Position numbers and translations under genes: made by a program. Positions 31,556 to 41,399 of a stretch of 64,000 bases of DNA are shown here, piece by piece. Source of the DNA: Tritrichomonas musculus (lineage: Eukaryota; Parabasalia; Tritrichomonadida; Tritrichomonadidae). The stretch is from assembly GCA_039105265.1 (NCBI GenBank), contig JAPFFF010000001.1, positions 5,766,001 to 5,830,000 of the forward strand, written 5' to 3'. The notes beneath the pieces were generated by a model, which saw only the letters and a list, made by a program, of their open reading frames with translations, did not search any database and had not been told where the DNA came from. The stretch's first letter is position 1; every line of letters starts with the position of its first letter.

Positions 31556-31627
31556 TGGAAGCTAGAAGATTCGAACTTCCGACCTCTACACTACCCCTAT
31601 AGTGCTCTACCGCTGAGCTAAGCTCCC
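31556..31627 (-). tRNA. tRNA-like gene with atypical anticodon arm
   Basis: The minus strand folds as a tRNA. The acceptor is GGGAGCT/AGCTTCC, the D-arm GCTC-AGCGGTA-GAGC (A box TAGCTCAGCGG), the variable loop AGGTC, and the T-arm GGAAG-TTCGAAT-CTTCT (B box). A T-run follows the 3' end. Standard numbering gives an anticodon stem CTATA/TGTAG with loop GGGGTAG, which lacks the near-universal U33 and would read GGT. An alternative stem CACTA/TAGTG leaves a 6-base loop TAGGGG. I therefore do not assign the amino acid. Confidence 0.65.
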
Positions 31628-32164
31628 TTCTAATTTATTATAAGAATTATGATTAATTAGAATAATAGCTTTATGTATTCTTTATATAGTAAACAACTTT
31701 GTATAAAACATTTATTAAATATTTTTAATAATAAAAATTTTTAATTCTTTAATATATTCCAAATTATAAACGCTTAATCAGCTTGTTTGTCTGATTCATG
31801 CTTTTTTCACTCCTTTAATAAATTTATTAAACCTTTTTTTCTTTATTCAATACTGATTTTGACCATTAAATACCAAATTATATAAATTTAAGCAGCCAAA
31901 TAAGCCATTTGATTACCATAATCAACCATTTTCCTGAAAAAATATTAAACAAATAATGACTTGAATTTTGAATATTTTCAATTATTTCGCATTTAACATA
32001 CTCTTTATATGACAGAAATGTAGAAATCAATAAAAAAATTCAAAGAATTTTAATCTTTTCCATGAAAAAAAAGCTCAAAAAAATGAACGATTATTTTCTT
32101 CTGAAAAAAGTTGTTTGCATAATAATGAATTCCACTTTTTTTAATTAATATTAGGCATAACGGT
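31628..32164. other. intergenic A+T-rich region
   Basis: About 540 bases with no supported gene between the tRNA-like gene and the beta-galactosidase upstream repeat. Confidence 0.5.
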
Positions 32165-32287
32165 ATTAAAAATATTTTTTTGAATAATTAAAGAAATGTT
32201 TAAAATCAGTTAGGAATTTTTTTATTATTGAAAAATGATCGAATAAATTTAAAAAACAATTCATCGATATTGACCTTTAAAGGTCAA
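32165..32287 (+). promoter_or_regulatory. conserved upstream segment and 18-bp palindrome before beta-galactosidase
   Basis: This is the second copy of the segment seen at 6783-6914. The perfect palindrome TTGACCTTTAAAGGTCAA spans 32270-32287 and ends 20 bases before the ATG. Conservation of exactly this palindrome in two otherwise drifting copies suggests a dimeric regulator site, but it could reflect recent duplication. Confidence 0.55.
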
Positions 32288-32307
32288 TTTTAAAAATTTA
32301 AAAAAAA

Positions 32308-34122
32308 ATGTTTGTTTTAATTCCATTTTTCTCATATTTTTCTTTATGTGAACGATCATTTAAAATTGTTGGTAATGAATTTCAAATGGATGGGAAACCA
32401 TTTCGTTATATTTCAGGTTCATTTCATTACTTTCGACAAAATCCAAATTATTGGGAAGAGACGATGAAGAAAATGCGTCATGGGGGATGCAACACACTAC
32501 AAACCTATGTTGCTTGGAACCTCCATGAACCCCGCAAAGGGCAATACAACTTTGAAGGTATGGCAGATATTGAACGATTTCTTACACTTGCTCAAAAAGT
32601 TGGATTATACGTTATACTTCGTCCGGGTCCCTACATATGTGCGGAGTGGGACTTTGGGGGTCTTCCCTACTGGCTTCTTCGCGAGAACAAGATTTCAGTT
32701 CGCTCGAGCAACAGTGTTTATATTTCGCACGTTACGGACTGGTACACGGAACTTTTCAGAAGGATCAAACCGTTTATGTATCATAACGGGGGCAACATAA
32801 TCATGGTTCAAATTGAGAACGAATTTGGCTCCTATGCGCCGTTATTAGGTGACCGCAAATACCTTACTAAATTATGTGACTTAACCGAAGAATTATTAGG
32901 CAAAGAAACCCAACTGTTCACAACCGACGGGCCATCGTCATACTTCCTCAGAAGCGGAGCAATCCTCGGCCGTGCTTACGCAACAGTCGACTTCGGCACT
33001 GGCGATCCAACAAGCAACTTCGAAGAGGAAAGATACTGGAACTACGGAAGCGGTCCGTACGTTAACTCTGAGTTCTACACGGGATGGCTCGACCATTGGA
33101 CCGAAGAGCATCACACAGTGTCAACAGACGCTGTTGTAAACAGCCTCGACAAGATGCTCTCAATGAACGCAAGCGTCAACATGTACATGTACATCGGCGG
33201 CACAAACTTCTACTTTTACAACGGCGCAAATGGTGACTCCTCTTCTTATCAGCCTGATCCGACATCATACGACTACGACGCGCCGTTGAGTGAGGCCGGT
33301 GACATGACATGGAAGTACTCAAAAATTCGAGAGGTCTGTCAGAAATACATGGAGGTCCCTGATCTCGATGTCAAAAATTCAACCAAAAAAAATTATGGAA
33401 AAATCACTTTTTCTGAGGGTGTGTCACTTTTTGAGGCAATTGAGACAATTGGCCTTGTGTCTCAATTTTCTGAGCTCCCAATGACAATGGAGGATTTGGA
33501 CGTCGATTTCGGATTCGTCCTGTATCAGTCCAACATTTCGAATGGACAAACCGTCGATATCCCACATTGTAAAGATCGTGGTTACATTTTTGTGAACCAT
33601 GAATTGAATTGTATCGTCCAGCACGGTGAGGAGAAAAAGTGCACCCTTTTGAATGGAACAGGCCAACTTGACATCCTGGTCGAAAACATGGGAAGGCTGA
33701 ACTACGGCGGCGACTTCTTCGAGAAAAAGGGAATTACAAACAATGTAAAACTTGACGGTTATGTATTGAAAAACTGGAAAATGACGGGATTCAATTTGAC
33801 AAATATTAATGACCTCAAATTCAAGTCCACTTTTGCGGTTAACGTGCCATCGTTCTATAAGACTGAGTTTGTGATTGACAGCGAAAGTGACATCGGCGAC
33901 ACTTTCTTGAATCCGAAGGGATGGGGACGCGGCGTTGTGTTCGTTAACGGTTTTAATATTGGCCGTTATTGGACAGTTGGACCGCAACTGACTCTCTACA
34001 TTCCTAAGTACTTGTTGAAGGTTGGAAAGAACGAGATCATCGTGTTCGAATTTGAAAAGTTATTTGATGGATCTTTGCCTTCAATGTCGCTTGACGACGT
34101 ACCACAAATCGACATCAATTAA
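32308..34122 (+). CDS. glycoside hydrolase family 35 beta-galactosidase
   Basis: The ORF encodes 604 residues. A short hydrophobic leader (MFVLIPFFSYFSLC) suggests secretion or lysosomal targeting. The GH35 barrel begins FKIVGNEFQMDGKPFRYISG and runs through HYFRQNP, AWNLHEPRKGQYNF and RPGPYICAEWDFGGLP. The general acid/base is E172 (VQIENEFGSY) and the nucleophile E255 (VNSEFYTGWLDHW). C-terminal beta-sandwich domains end GRGVVFVNGFNIGRYWTVGPQ, as in animal and plant enzymes. GH35 enzymes remove terminal beta-galactose from glycans; in a mucosal parasite this would suit mucin degradation (inference). From ~32600 to the end the G+C is clearly higher than in neighbours, with many C-ending codons. 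This fits strong expression or later acquisition. Confidence 0.95.
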   Translation: MFVLIPFFSYFSLCERSFKIVGNEFQMDGKPFRYISGSFHYFRQNPNYWEETMKKMRHGGCNTLQTYVAWNLHEPRKGQYNFEGMADIERFLTLAQKVGLYVILRPGPYICAEWDFGGLPYWLLRENKISVRSSNSVYISHVTDWYTELFRRIKPFMYHNGGNIIMVQIENEFGSYAPLLGDRKYLTKLCDLTEELLGKETQLFTTDGPSSYFLRSGAILGRAYATVDFGTGDPTSNFEEERYWNYGSGPYVNSEFYTGWLDHWTEEHHTVSTDAVVNSLDKMLSMNASVNMYMYIGGTNFYFYNGANGDSSSYQPDPTSYDYDAPLSEAGDMTWKYSKIREVCQKYMEVPDLDVKNSTKKNYGKITFSEGVSLFEAIETIGLVSQFSELPMTMEDLDVDFGFVLYQSNISNGQTVDIPHCKDRGYIFVNHELNCIVQHGEEKKCTLLNGTGQLDILVENMGRLNYGGDFFEKKGITNNVKLDGYVLKNWKMTGFNLTNINDLKFKSTFAVNVPSFYKTEFVIDSESDIGDTFLNPKGWGRGVVFVNGFNIGRYWTVGPQLTLYIPKYLLKVGKNEIIVFEFEKLFDGSLPSMSLDDVPQIDIN

Positions 34123-34326
34123 AGCATCGAAATTAAGTTTTAAATAAAAGTATAATTTTGCTATTTTATATATTTTTTATTATTTTTAAGTTTTCTTGAT
34201 TTGTTTCAAGCAAACAGTTTTTAATTTCTATATTTTTTTTTTTTTCTCATGAAATGACTAATATGATAAAAAAAAAATTAGAAAAGTTATGATCTAATGC
34301 AACCTTTATTTCTATTAAAATAGAAG

Positions 34327-34406
34327 GGTTGTTTGGCCGAGTGGTCTAAGGCGCCAGTTTAAGGCACTGGTCCGAGAGGGCGTGGGTTCGAACCCCACAG
34401 CAACCA
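34327..34406 (+). tRNA. tRNA-Leu (anticodon AAG)
   Basis: A class II tRNA. The acceptor is GGTTGTT/AGCAACC, the anticodon stem CCAGT/ACTGG with loop TTAAGGC (anticodon AAG), the long variable arm TCCGAGAGGGC, and the T-arm GTGGG-TTCGAAC-CCCAC. A TTTT terminator follows. Confidence 0.95.
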
Positions 34407-35045
34407 TTTTTTGATATTTTTTTTTCTACCATTTCCTTTTTGTTACATTTTATCCAATATTATGAATATTTTGAATCTTCAGAAACTTTTTTGCTTTTAA
34501 GAGATTTATATTTTGAAAATAACAATTGCAACTTTTTTGCTTTTAAGAGATTTAAAAGATCACACAATTTATGATAAGAAATTTTAAAATTTTCTATATT
34601 GCATTTCTTAAAATTGTAAATTTTAATTGAAATTTTCTTTGTTGAAAATGTTTTGAATTAAAATGTTATTCTTTCATCAAATTTCATAATATGCAATTCT
34701 TTTATAAAATTTTTGAATATATGTTTTCAAAAAGTTTTGATATACATTAAATACAAAATTTAATTAAAAATTCAAATTTATAGCTGAATACTTATTTGAT
34801 TAGAAATTTATAAGAAGGAATTAGATGAATTTATATAAAAATTTGTATAAATTCTATCTTTTTTGTATTTTGATGATTTTGATTTAAAAAATTTTTAAAA
34901 TTAGCATGATATAATATAATATAAAAAAAATCAATTTCTAATAAATGATAAAAATGAAAGATTCAAAAAGATATTTTACTCTAATGATTGTCAATTATCA
35001 ACTTATATATAAAAAAAAAATAATTGCAAAATAAATCTTTCTCTG
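34407..35045. other. intergenic region with a short direct repeat
   Basis: About 640 bases with no supported gene. CTTTTTTGCTTTTAAGAGAT occurs twice, near 34486 and 34534, as a local direct duplication. Confidence 0.5.
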
Positions 35046-35414
35046 TTAAAAATCAAAATCAAATATTTCTTCATATTCTGGTATAAAATATTTATCATCT
35101 TCACTTTCATCAATATTAAATATTGTGAATGAATTTTCTTTCTTTCCATCTTCCTCATTTTCTTCTTCAACTTTTTCTGTTTCATCTTCTTTTTCGTTTT
35201 TATCTCGTCTATCTTGTTTGTCTTGGTTCATTATTTGATTTTCAATGTAATCAATATGATATTTCATTCTTAATACATTATTACATTGGAGATCACTCAG
35301 GTTCTTGCCTGGCTCATTAAAGTTGATTGTTATTTCTTCTTGAAATGTCGGAACACAAATTCTTGTTATTCTTATCTTTCCTCTCATTCGTTTATTTGAT
35401 CTTGTGCTTTTCAT
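35046..35414 (-). CDS. small hypothetical protein, basic head and acidic tail
   Basis: I start this at the ATG at 35412-35414, giving 122 residues; an upstream ATG-less extension adds only low-complexity sequence. It begins MKSTRSNKRMRGKIRITR, a basic segment, then ICVPTFQEEITINFNEPGKN. A charged helix follows (DKQDRRDKNEKEDETEKVEE) and then an acidic end (DESEDDKYFIPEYEEIFDFDF). I recognise no family. The charge split could suit a nucleic-acid-binding or chaperone-like protein, but that is speculation. The coding signal is moderate. Confidence 0.45.
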   Translation of the reverse strand: MKSTRSNKRMRGKIRITRICVPTFQEEITINFNEPGKNLSDLQCNNVLRMKYHIDYIENQIMNQDKQDRRDKNEKEDETEKVEEENEEDGKKENSFTIFNIDESEDDKYFIPEYEEIFDFDF

Positions 35415-35529
35415 TTCAAGCAAGTTACAAAAAAAAATATATATATATTTCATTAAGTATAATGTAAAGTATTGAAATAATTGAGATCTTTTTCAATGAA
35501 ATTTAATGTCCCTCAATTTCAATATAACG

Positions 35530-35820
35530 TTCTTAAATTTTTTTTTCAATATAAATTTTCATGGCATGTTTTTTATATTCTGTGTCTTTGATAATAAAGT
35601 ATCTAAAAAGATTAAAAATCTAAAAAAAATATATTAAAGGATAAAAAAATTTTTTTTGATTAAATATTATATATGTTCATCATCACAAAATATTATCTTT
35701 TATTAACTTTTACAATATTATAATCTTTATCAATTATTTTCAATCTAAATTCGGTTTCATTTATAACTGATAAATTAAATGATGGAATCGAATTTTCAAA
35801 TCTGATAAATTGAATATTAT
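35530..35820 (+). repeat. dispersed non-coding repeat, copy 1
   Basis: About 290 bp clearly related, in the same orientation, to 41850-42130. Shared landmarks are TCAATATAAATTTTCATG, TTTTTTATATTCTGTGTC and TAGTATCTAAAAAGAT-like stretches, in order, ending in TTTTCAAATCTGATAA. No ORF or inverted ends are obvious. Confidence 0.75.
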
Positions 35821-36390
35821 TATTTAGTTAATCAATATGAGTGTAAAAAGTAACCTAATTTAAAATGAAGACATTTGTTTTGAATTTTTAAATTTTATAT
35901 TTTCTTTATCAACATTTTTTTTGATAAATTCAAGAAGTAAATCTATCCAGTATCATTTTTACAGAAACAATGAATATTTTATTTGTGAGAATGAGTGAAT
36001 CTTGTATAAAAACTAAAATTTAATGCTGATGTATTTCAATATAATTGAAATTTGATAAGAAAAAATTTGAGAATCTCATTTAATTCTATTTGCCATCAAA
36101 TAGAGAAGTTTTTTATTTTAATTAAAAGGAAGAATGATAATGTAGAAAAAAGAAATAAATTTAAATTTTAGTAAATTCAAGAAGATGAGTCTAAACTCAA
36201 TATTTTCTAATATAGACTTGTTAAAAGTCCGGGACAAATGCACTTTTCATGGACTTTTTGTGGACTCGGGACTTGGCGTGGACCTAACAAACCTTGTCAA
36301 TTTATTTTTATTTTATATCTCATAAAAGAACTCATTTTATGCATATATTTTATAGTTTATTTGTTTATTTAATTTTTTTTGTTTATTTAA

Positions 36391-37625
36391 GGGGGACCTT
36401 TCTGAGGAAAACGATCAAGGCTAATTGTTTGCGGTTTAGGTTAAATATCCATTTTTTTTATTTTCATTACACTCACCGAAGCTCATCATTTTTTTTTGAT
36501 TTTTAGAGAGATTACAAGGATTTTATCAAAATACGAATTCAATAGTTATGATTTTTTCCAGATTTTTTTTTGTTGAATATGATCGATTATATCATATATG
36601 CTATAAAATAGCAATACAATACTTAAGATATTATAAATCAATTTTATACATCTTTACATATATTATTTACTTCAATTCCACTATTCTCTTCTCTTCTTTT
36701 TTTGGAAAAAAAATGATTTCTTTTATTATCATGCAATTCCACTATTTTTTCTGGAAAAAAAAAACAGTTTATCGGTTTTTTATATTGATAAAAAAGATTT
36801 TACAGCTTTGTTCTCAAAGAGGGTTTGCAATGATTTTTTCATATTTTAATAGACAACTGTAAAACAAATTGGAATTCAATAAGCATTCCAGATAAATAAT
36901 GCTTTTATGAGTAATGAAACGTCTCAACTTTGTATCATTTTGATTTTTCTAAAAAAAAAAAAAGCAAATCAACACATATTATATATAAAATTGAAAATAA
37001 ATATTTAAAAACTGGTAATAATTCATTATCTTTTTTAAATTAACTGATATGATCATTTATGATAAAAATTTAAGTAAATTATAAATCAGAATTATAATTG
37101 ATCAAAAAAACAAGTTTTTTCTCTTGTTAAGGTATTTAATTGATCATTATTATTGTGAATATTGATAAATAACCAGTTTTTTCTTATTGCTTTATTAAAA
37201 ATATGTTTTTTTCTAAATTATAACAACAAAAGAAAATTTAAAAATGAAATAACTCATTTCAGGATATATAAGTCAAATTATTAATTCAATAAATATAGAG
37301 AATGTACCATAACTTAAAACTTGACGGTGGCAATTTTTTGGTTTAATTATCATTAAGTTTATTATTTAATAAATTATTAAAAAAAATGAAAATATTTATG
37401 ATTTTTTTGATTTTTTTCAATTGCATTAATTTTTTTTAACATTTTGCCACCGTCAAGTTTTAAGTTTTTTGAATACAGTATTGATAAAACAAAAAGCAAA
37501 CATCAATTTGATTTCTATCTTTAGTTATTTCCTTTTTAAAATTGAATGAAAATTTGAGGGAAAACGATTATATCAAAGTGAAACAATGATCGTTAAAAAA
37601 AATAGTAAACGGGGAAAGGTCCCCC
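36391..37625. mobile_element. TTAA-flanked element nested in the 36.2-kb element
   Basis: The ends are GGGGGACCTTTC inverted, flanked by TTAA on both sides (36387-36390 and 37626-37629). The paralogous copy near 63715 reads straight through this point with one target-like site. This supports insertion with a TTAA duplication, the hallmark of piggyBac. It holds no transposase ORF, so it is non-autonomous (1235 bp). Confidence 0.75.
37311..37466. mobile_element. 156-bp MITE-like inverted-repeat element
   Basis: Perfect inverted ends AACTTAAAACTTGACGGTGG enclose an A+T-rich core with no ORF. It lies inside the TTAA element, so it is at least the third nesting layer. No target duplication is evident. 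Confidence 0.6.
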
Positions 37626-37689
37626 TTAAATAGAAAAGTAGTAACTAATATGAGTAAATTATATTTGAATGTTTTTAATCATGAAAAAA

Positions 37690-38125
37690 ATGTCATAAAC
37701 AATTGAAAGAATTTTGGAAATCCTGGCAGATGGACCAGTGTATTTCAAAGAAATTTTATAATTCTTTTATTTTGTGAAAAAATAAAAAATGCTAAAATAA
37801 TTGAAAGAATTTTATTAGTCCTGGCAGATGGACCAGTGTATTTCAGAGAAATTTTTAAACATTTTATATTTTGTGAATAAAAAAAAATGCTAAAAAAATT
37901 GAAAGAATTTTGGAAGTCCTGACAGATGGACCAGATTATTTCTGAGAAATAATAATTCGATCATTTATTTTGTGAATAAAAAAAAATGCTAAAAAAATTG
38001 AAAGAATTTTGGAAGTCCTGGCAGATGGACCAGATTATTTCTGAGAAATTATAAATAATTTTTATTTTGTGAATAAATAAAAAATGCTAAAAAAATTTGA
38101 ATGAATTTTGTAAGTCCACAGGTCC
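37690..38125 (+). repeat. ~110-bp tandem repeats (4+ copies) at the end of the 36.2-kb element
   Basis: The unit contains ATTGAAAGAATTTTGGAAGT, CAGATGGACCAG and TTTTATTTTGTGAATAAA. It is repeated four times with small indels, plus a partial unit leading into the right tip. The 63.5-kb copy has about one and a half units. Confidence 0.85.
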
Positions 38126-38376
38126 ATGGACTTTAACAAGTCTATTCTAATATGATAACATTTTATAAATACTTAGTTATGATAATAGTCAATTAATAGT
38201 TTGAAGGTATTTTTTGAAGTATAAGATACTTATAAATAGTTTTGCATAATTATATCTTGTTAATTCATGTAAAAAAAAATATAACTTTTCAAAATTGATA
38301 AGTTAAAAAAAAATAAAAATTAGAGCCGTGATGCCTTAAATTAACAATCTTATGAATGCCGATATTAATATTAGTA

Positions 38377-38766
38377 CAGCCATTTAGGAAATATTTTTTT
38401 TAGAAAAAAATTATTTTCATCCGGTCACTTTTTGAATGTATTTTTTTGAATTAAAATATTTATCTTAAACAAAAAGTGCCAATGGAAATAGAAAAATTCG
38501 AATCAACTTTTTAAGGTGAAGTCTCAAAAAGCTGTTTCCGAAATTTACTATATTATGGAGCCTACTTTTTGAGCGAAGCTTTAAAACTCCTTTCAATTAA
38601 CACTATTTGAATTACTTTTTTCTCATAAAAAGTTATTGACTTTTTTTTGCTAGTTATTTTTATTCAAAAAGTGGTTTCATTGAAAGAATTTTTTTATTTT
38701 TTTTTTCGGAAATTTTATCGTCATTGTACACCATTCAAATTTGCTAATTTATTTCCTAAACGGCTA
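38377..38766. mobile_element. 390-bp TA-flanked MITE
   Basis: The ends CAGCCATTTAGGAAATA and, inverted, (T)AGCCGTTTAGGAAATA are flanked by TA (38375-38376 and 38767-38768), as in Tc1/mariner-type MITEs. The interior (CTTTTTGAGCGAAGCT...CATTGAAAG) is related to 63182-63345. Confidence 0.7.
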
Positions 38767-38823
38767 TATGTTTAAAAAAAAATGATAGTTATTGAATAAA
38801 GTCAATGTTTAATTCAAGTTCCA

Positions 38824-41103
38824 TTATGTAACTGATTTTATATCATTAATTAACCTATTGTAAAAATCATCATATGATATCTCTTTATTTGAAGCTTGAT
38901 CAACGAAAATGATTTTTTCGGGAATCTCATCTTTTATAACCCATTTAAATGAAAAAGCAGGAGGCACGACATGATTCAATTCTTGAATTTTTGCAAGAAC
39001 ATCCTCATTTGTTTCTAATTTTTCAGAGATAGTGATAATTGGCTTAATGTCATCAGGAAAGTTATTAATGCGATTGTTTAAAAGTGAGATTTTATGAGAT
39101 ATTTCAGTAATATCAAGTTGTATTTTTTGTAAATAATTAATTAACTTTAAGTTATCTTCTTTATTCTTTTTTTGCTTGAAACTAAGTTCTTGAATAGAAG
39201 TTCTGCATTTATCCATTTCATTTTGTGCATTTTGAAATACAGAATTTTCATTCAAAAGTAAGTCAACTTCTTGTTTCAAAGACAAATTTGATTTTTTCAA
39301 TTCATTTAAAACAGAATTCAACATGTTTTCTTTCTGTTCTTTTTCATTCTTTAGTTTTGCAATTGAATCATCAATTCCATTCTTGCAATGAAGCAGTTCT
39401 TTTTGAATTTCACTTAAACGATCATTTGCTTCTTTAATTTCATTATGACATTTGTCATTTTCTGCTTTCATCATTGAATATTCTTTTTCATATCTTGGCG
39501 AATCTTTTTTCTTTGCATAAAGAAAAACTTCAACTTTGATTTCTGGATGAGGATGACGAAAGCTTGCTTCTTTAGTGAATTTTATACGGCATGAATTATG
39601 ATCATCTCTTTCAATATATTGTTTAATACGTGGCATTTTGAGTTCCACATGAGTGAAACTTGGATCATGCAAAATATTCGATTCATAATAACAAGTTACA
39701 CTACTTAACTTATCTTCTTTGTATATCACTTTATGATCAACTGGTACATTATCTTTATTTTCAAATTCTCTTAATGAATTCGACAATTCCTGAATTTTTT
39801 TATTTTTATCATTAATTGTATTTAAGCATTGCTTTGATTCTGCTTCTAACAATTTTAGTTTTTCTTGATTATTTTGTTCTTGTGAAGAGATTTCATTTTC
39901 AATTTTTTGTATTGATAATGACAAGGCTTTTTGATTGTTTTCAAGTATTGCAATTTTGTTTTTGGTTTCATTAATATTTTTTTCGTAATTTTCTTTCTTT
40001 TTTGTTGATTCATTAATTTGCTTTTCCAATTTTTCCATTTTTTCTTTGATTTCTTTTTCCTCATTTTTAAACGAATCGAACGATTTTTTTTGAATTTGTG
40101 AACTAGCCTTATTAATGCCATTGATTATTTCATTCAAAAAGTCGAACGGGTACATCAACTTGACTCTTGATTGCTTCAGAATGCGAGTGAATTGGATTAA
40201 TTTATTTCTGCATAAACGATCAAATTTAACTCTAATTTGAGAAGAGTTATCAAAATACAACTTTTCTTTTGAAAAAGTTGGTAATTCTTTAAACTTTTTC
40301 TTGACAATCTCAATTATTTCATTGTCTTCAATGTCAATGTAACAAAAATTATCATTTTTAATGTTTTTGTAGATTATGTTGAAGTATTCAATGTCAGCCT
40401 GATCCATCTTCGACTCGTTGATCAATTGCGCCTTCTCCTTTATTTTCGGATAGATGAAATCGAGTTTCTCTTTCCCCTTCAATTGGTAAGATTGAATCAT
40501 GTCAGGCATATAATTTGAATGGTAACGATTAAAAACAATACAAATTGGAAGATTGTTGTCTTCATTTTTAAACAAACGACGAATCATTTCACCATTCTCT
40601 TGAAGATCTTTGATTCCATTTGAAAATTTCTGGTAATCAAGGATTAATGCAGCACTCACTGTTTCTGCCTTTCTAACTGCCATCTCCATCAGAATCGATC
40701 CTACAACTTGAATCTCAGAAGCATTCAAAATTGTGTTTTCATTGACTTCATATGAATCACGAGTGTCGCCGTGCCCTGGACCATCCAGACAGAAAAAGTC
40801 AGATTTGTCAATATCATAAATTGTTGGAAACATCGTGCAACTTCCACCACTGACATCACCAGTCTTGCCTCCACCATCAAAAGAAGGATTGGTGCTGCCG
40901 ATCGAGCCATCAGGATTGATCTTGTATGACGCACCAAGAAAAGAGTTGACAAGTGTCGTTTTGCCACTTTGGCTCAAGCCAATCAAAATGACTTGTTTCT
41001 TTATGTTTTTGTCGTATTTTTCAGCAAATTCAAAAATAATGGATGCAACTTTTTGTGCAGATGCAAAATTTTCATTTTCTTTTGTTTCTTTTTCAAAAAA
41101 CAT
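38824..41103 (-). CDS. P-loop GTPase with long coiled coils
   Basis: The ORF encodes 759 residues. Residues 36-300 form a GTPase-like domain. Walker A is GLSQSGKT at 42-49, there is a Gly-rich switch region (SFDGGGKTGDVSGGS), and G3 is DGPGHGDT from 107. The G4 position reads VFNRYH instead of N/TKxD, so nucleotide specificity may be altered. Residues ~335-450 and ~550-690 are Lys/Glu coiled coils. Between them lies a beta-rich insert of ~80 residues (VTCYYESNILHDPSF...IKVEVFLYAKK). The order resembles AIG1/septin- or dynamin-like trichomonad GTPases that may act at membranes or the cytoskeleton. The start ATG is preceded, in the same open frame, by a 27-bp tandem repeat; see the next feature. 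Confidence 0.75.
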   Translation of the reverse strand: MFFEKETKENENFASAQKVASIIFEFAEKYDKNIKKQVILIGLSQSGKTTLVNSFLGASYKINPDGSIGSTNPSFDGGGKTGDVSGGSCTMFPTIYDIDKSDFFCLDGPGHGDTRDSYEVNENTILNASEIQVVGSILMEMAVRKAETVSAALILDYQKFSNGIKDLQENGEMIRRLFKNEDNNLPICIVFNRYHSNYMPDMIQSYQLKGKEKLDFIYPKIKEKAQLINESKMDQADIEYFNIIYKNIKNDNFCYIDIEDNEIIEIVKKKFKELPTFSKEKLYFDNSSQIRVKFDRLCRNKLIQFTRILKQSRVKLMYPFDFLNEIINGINKASSQIQKKSFDSFKNEEKEIKEKMEKLEKQINESTKKKENYEKNINETKNKIAILENNQKALSLSIQKIENEISSQEQNNQEKLKLLEAESKQCLNTINDKNKKIQELSNSLREFENKDNVPVDHKVIYKEDKLSSVTCYYESNILHDPSFTHVELKMPRIKQYIERDDHNSCRIKFTKEASFRHPHPEIKVEVFLYAKKKDSPRYEKEYSMMKAENDKCHNEIKEANDRLSEIQKELLHCKNGIDDSIAKLKNEKEQKENMLNSVLNELKKSNLSLKQEVDLLLNENSVFQNAQNEMDKCRTSIQELSFKQKKNKEDNLKLINYLQKIQLDITEISHKISLLNNRINNFPDDIKPIITISEKLETNEDVLAKIQELNHVVPPAFSFKWVIKDEIPEKIIFVDQASNKEISYDDFYNRLINDIKSVT

Positions 41104-41136
41104 TTTTTGATTAATGAAATTTGTTTCATTTTTTGT

Positions 41137-41240
41137 GTCACTTTTGTCTGTTTCATTTTTAGCGTCACTTTTGTCTGTTTCATTTTTGGTGTCACTTTTG
41201 TCTGTTTCATTTTTAGCGTCACTTTTTCCGTTTCATTTTT
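41137..41240 (-). repeat. 27-bp tandem repeat upstream of the GTPase ATG
   Basis: GTCACTTTTGTCTGTTTCAT recurs at 41137, 41164, 41191 and 41218, exactly 27 bp apart. Three full copies encode (A/T)KNETDKSD in frame with the GTPase downstream. The most upstream copy differs by a one-base deletion, which brings an in-frame TGA and removes any ATG. It may be an ancestral N-terminal extension or a 5'UTR repeat. Confidence 0.7.
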
Positions 41241-41399
41241 TTGTGAAAAAAAGTCTAGAATAATCATAATTTGTATTAAAAAGGTAAAATTATTTTTGTC
41301 TTCTAATGATGTCTGCGAAATTTGGTGGAAATTCATAATCGCTTGACATATCACAATAAAAGCGCAACGCATGTTAGACCTTTAATCGTGTTTTTTTTT

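Larger units (their letters stand above)
36213..38144. mobile_element. 1.9-kb DNA element with 8-bp TSD, hosting a nested element
   Basis: The ends are TAGACTTGTTAAAAGTCC and, inverted, TAGACTTGTTAAAGTCC. They are flanked by TTCTAATA at 36205-36212 and 38145-38152. Subterminal sequence is rich in GGACTT/GTCC(A/G) repeats. An 8-bp duplication fits hAT or some MULE elements; no transposase remains to decide. A related partial copy lies at ~63520-63914 on the other strand and shows the site of the nested element empty. Confidence 0.8.

Noticed and set aside
33424-33987. 187-aa minus-strand ORF inside the GH35 gene
   Set aside because: The plus-strand protein is strongly supported; the open minus frame follows from its codon composition.
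36548-36862. 104-aa plus-strand ORF within the TTAA element
   Set aside because: Phe/Tyr/Ile-rich translation of A+T-rich DNA with no protein-like periodicity; not a transposase.
37690-38125. CRISPR-like array
   Set aside because: Units are contiguous ~110-bp tandem copies without unique spacers, in a eukaryotic transposon end.
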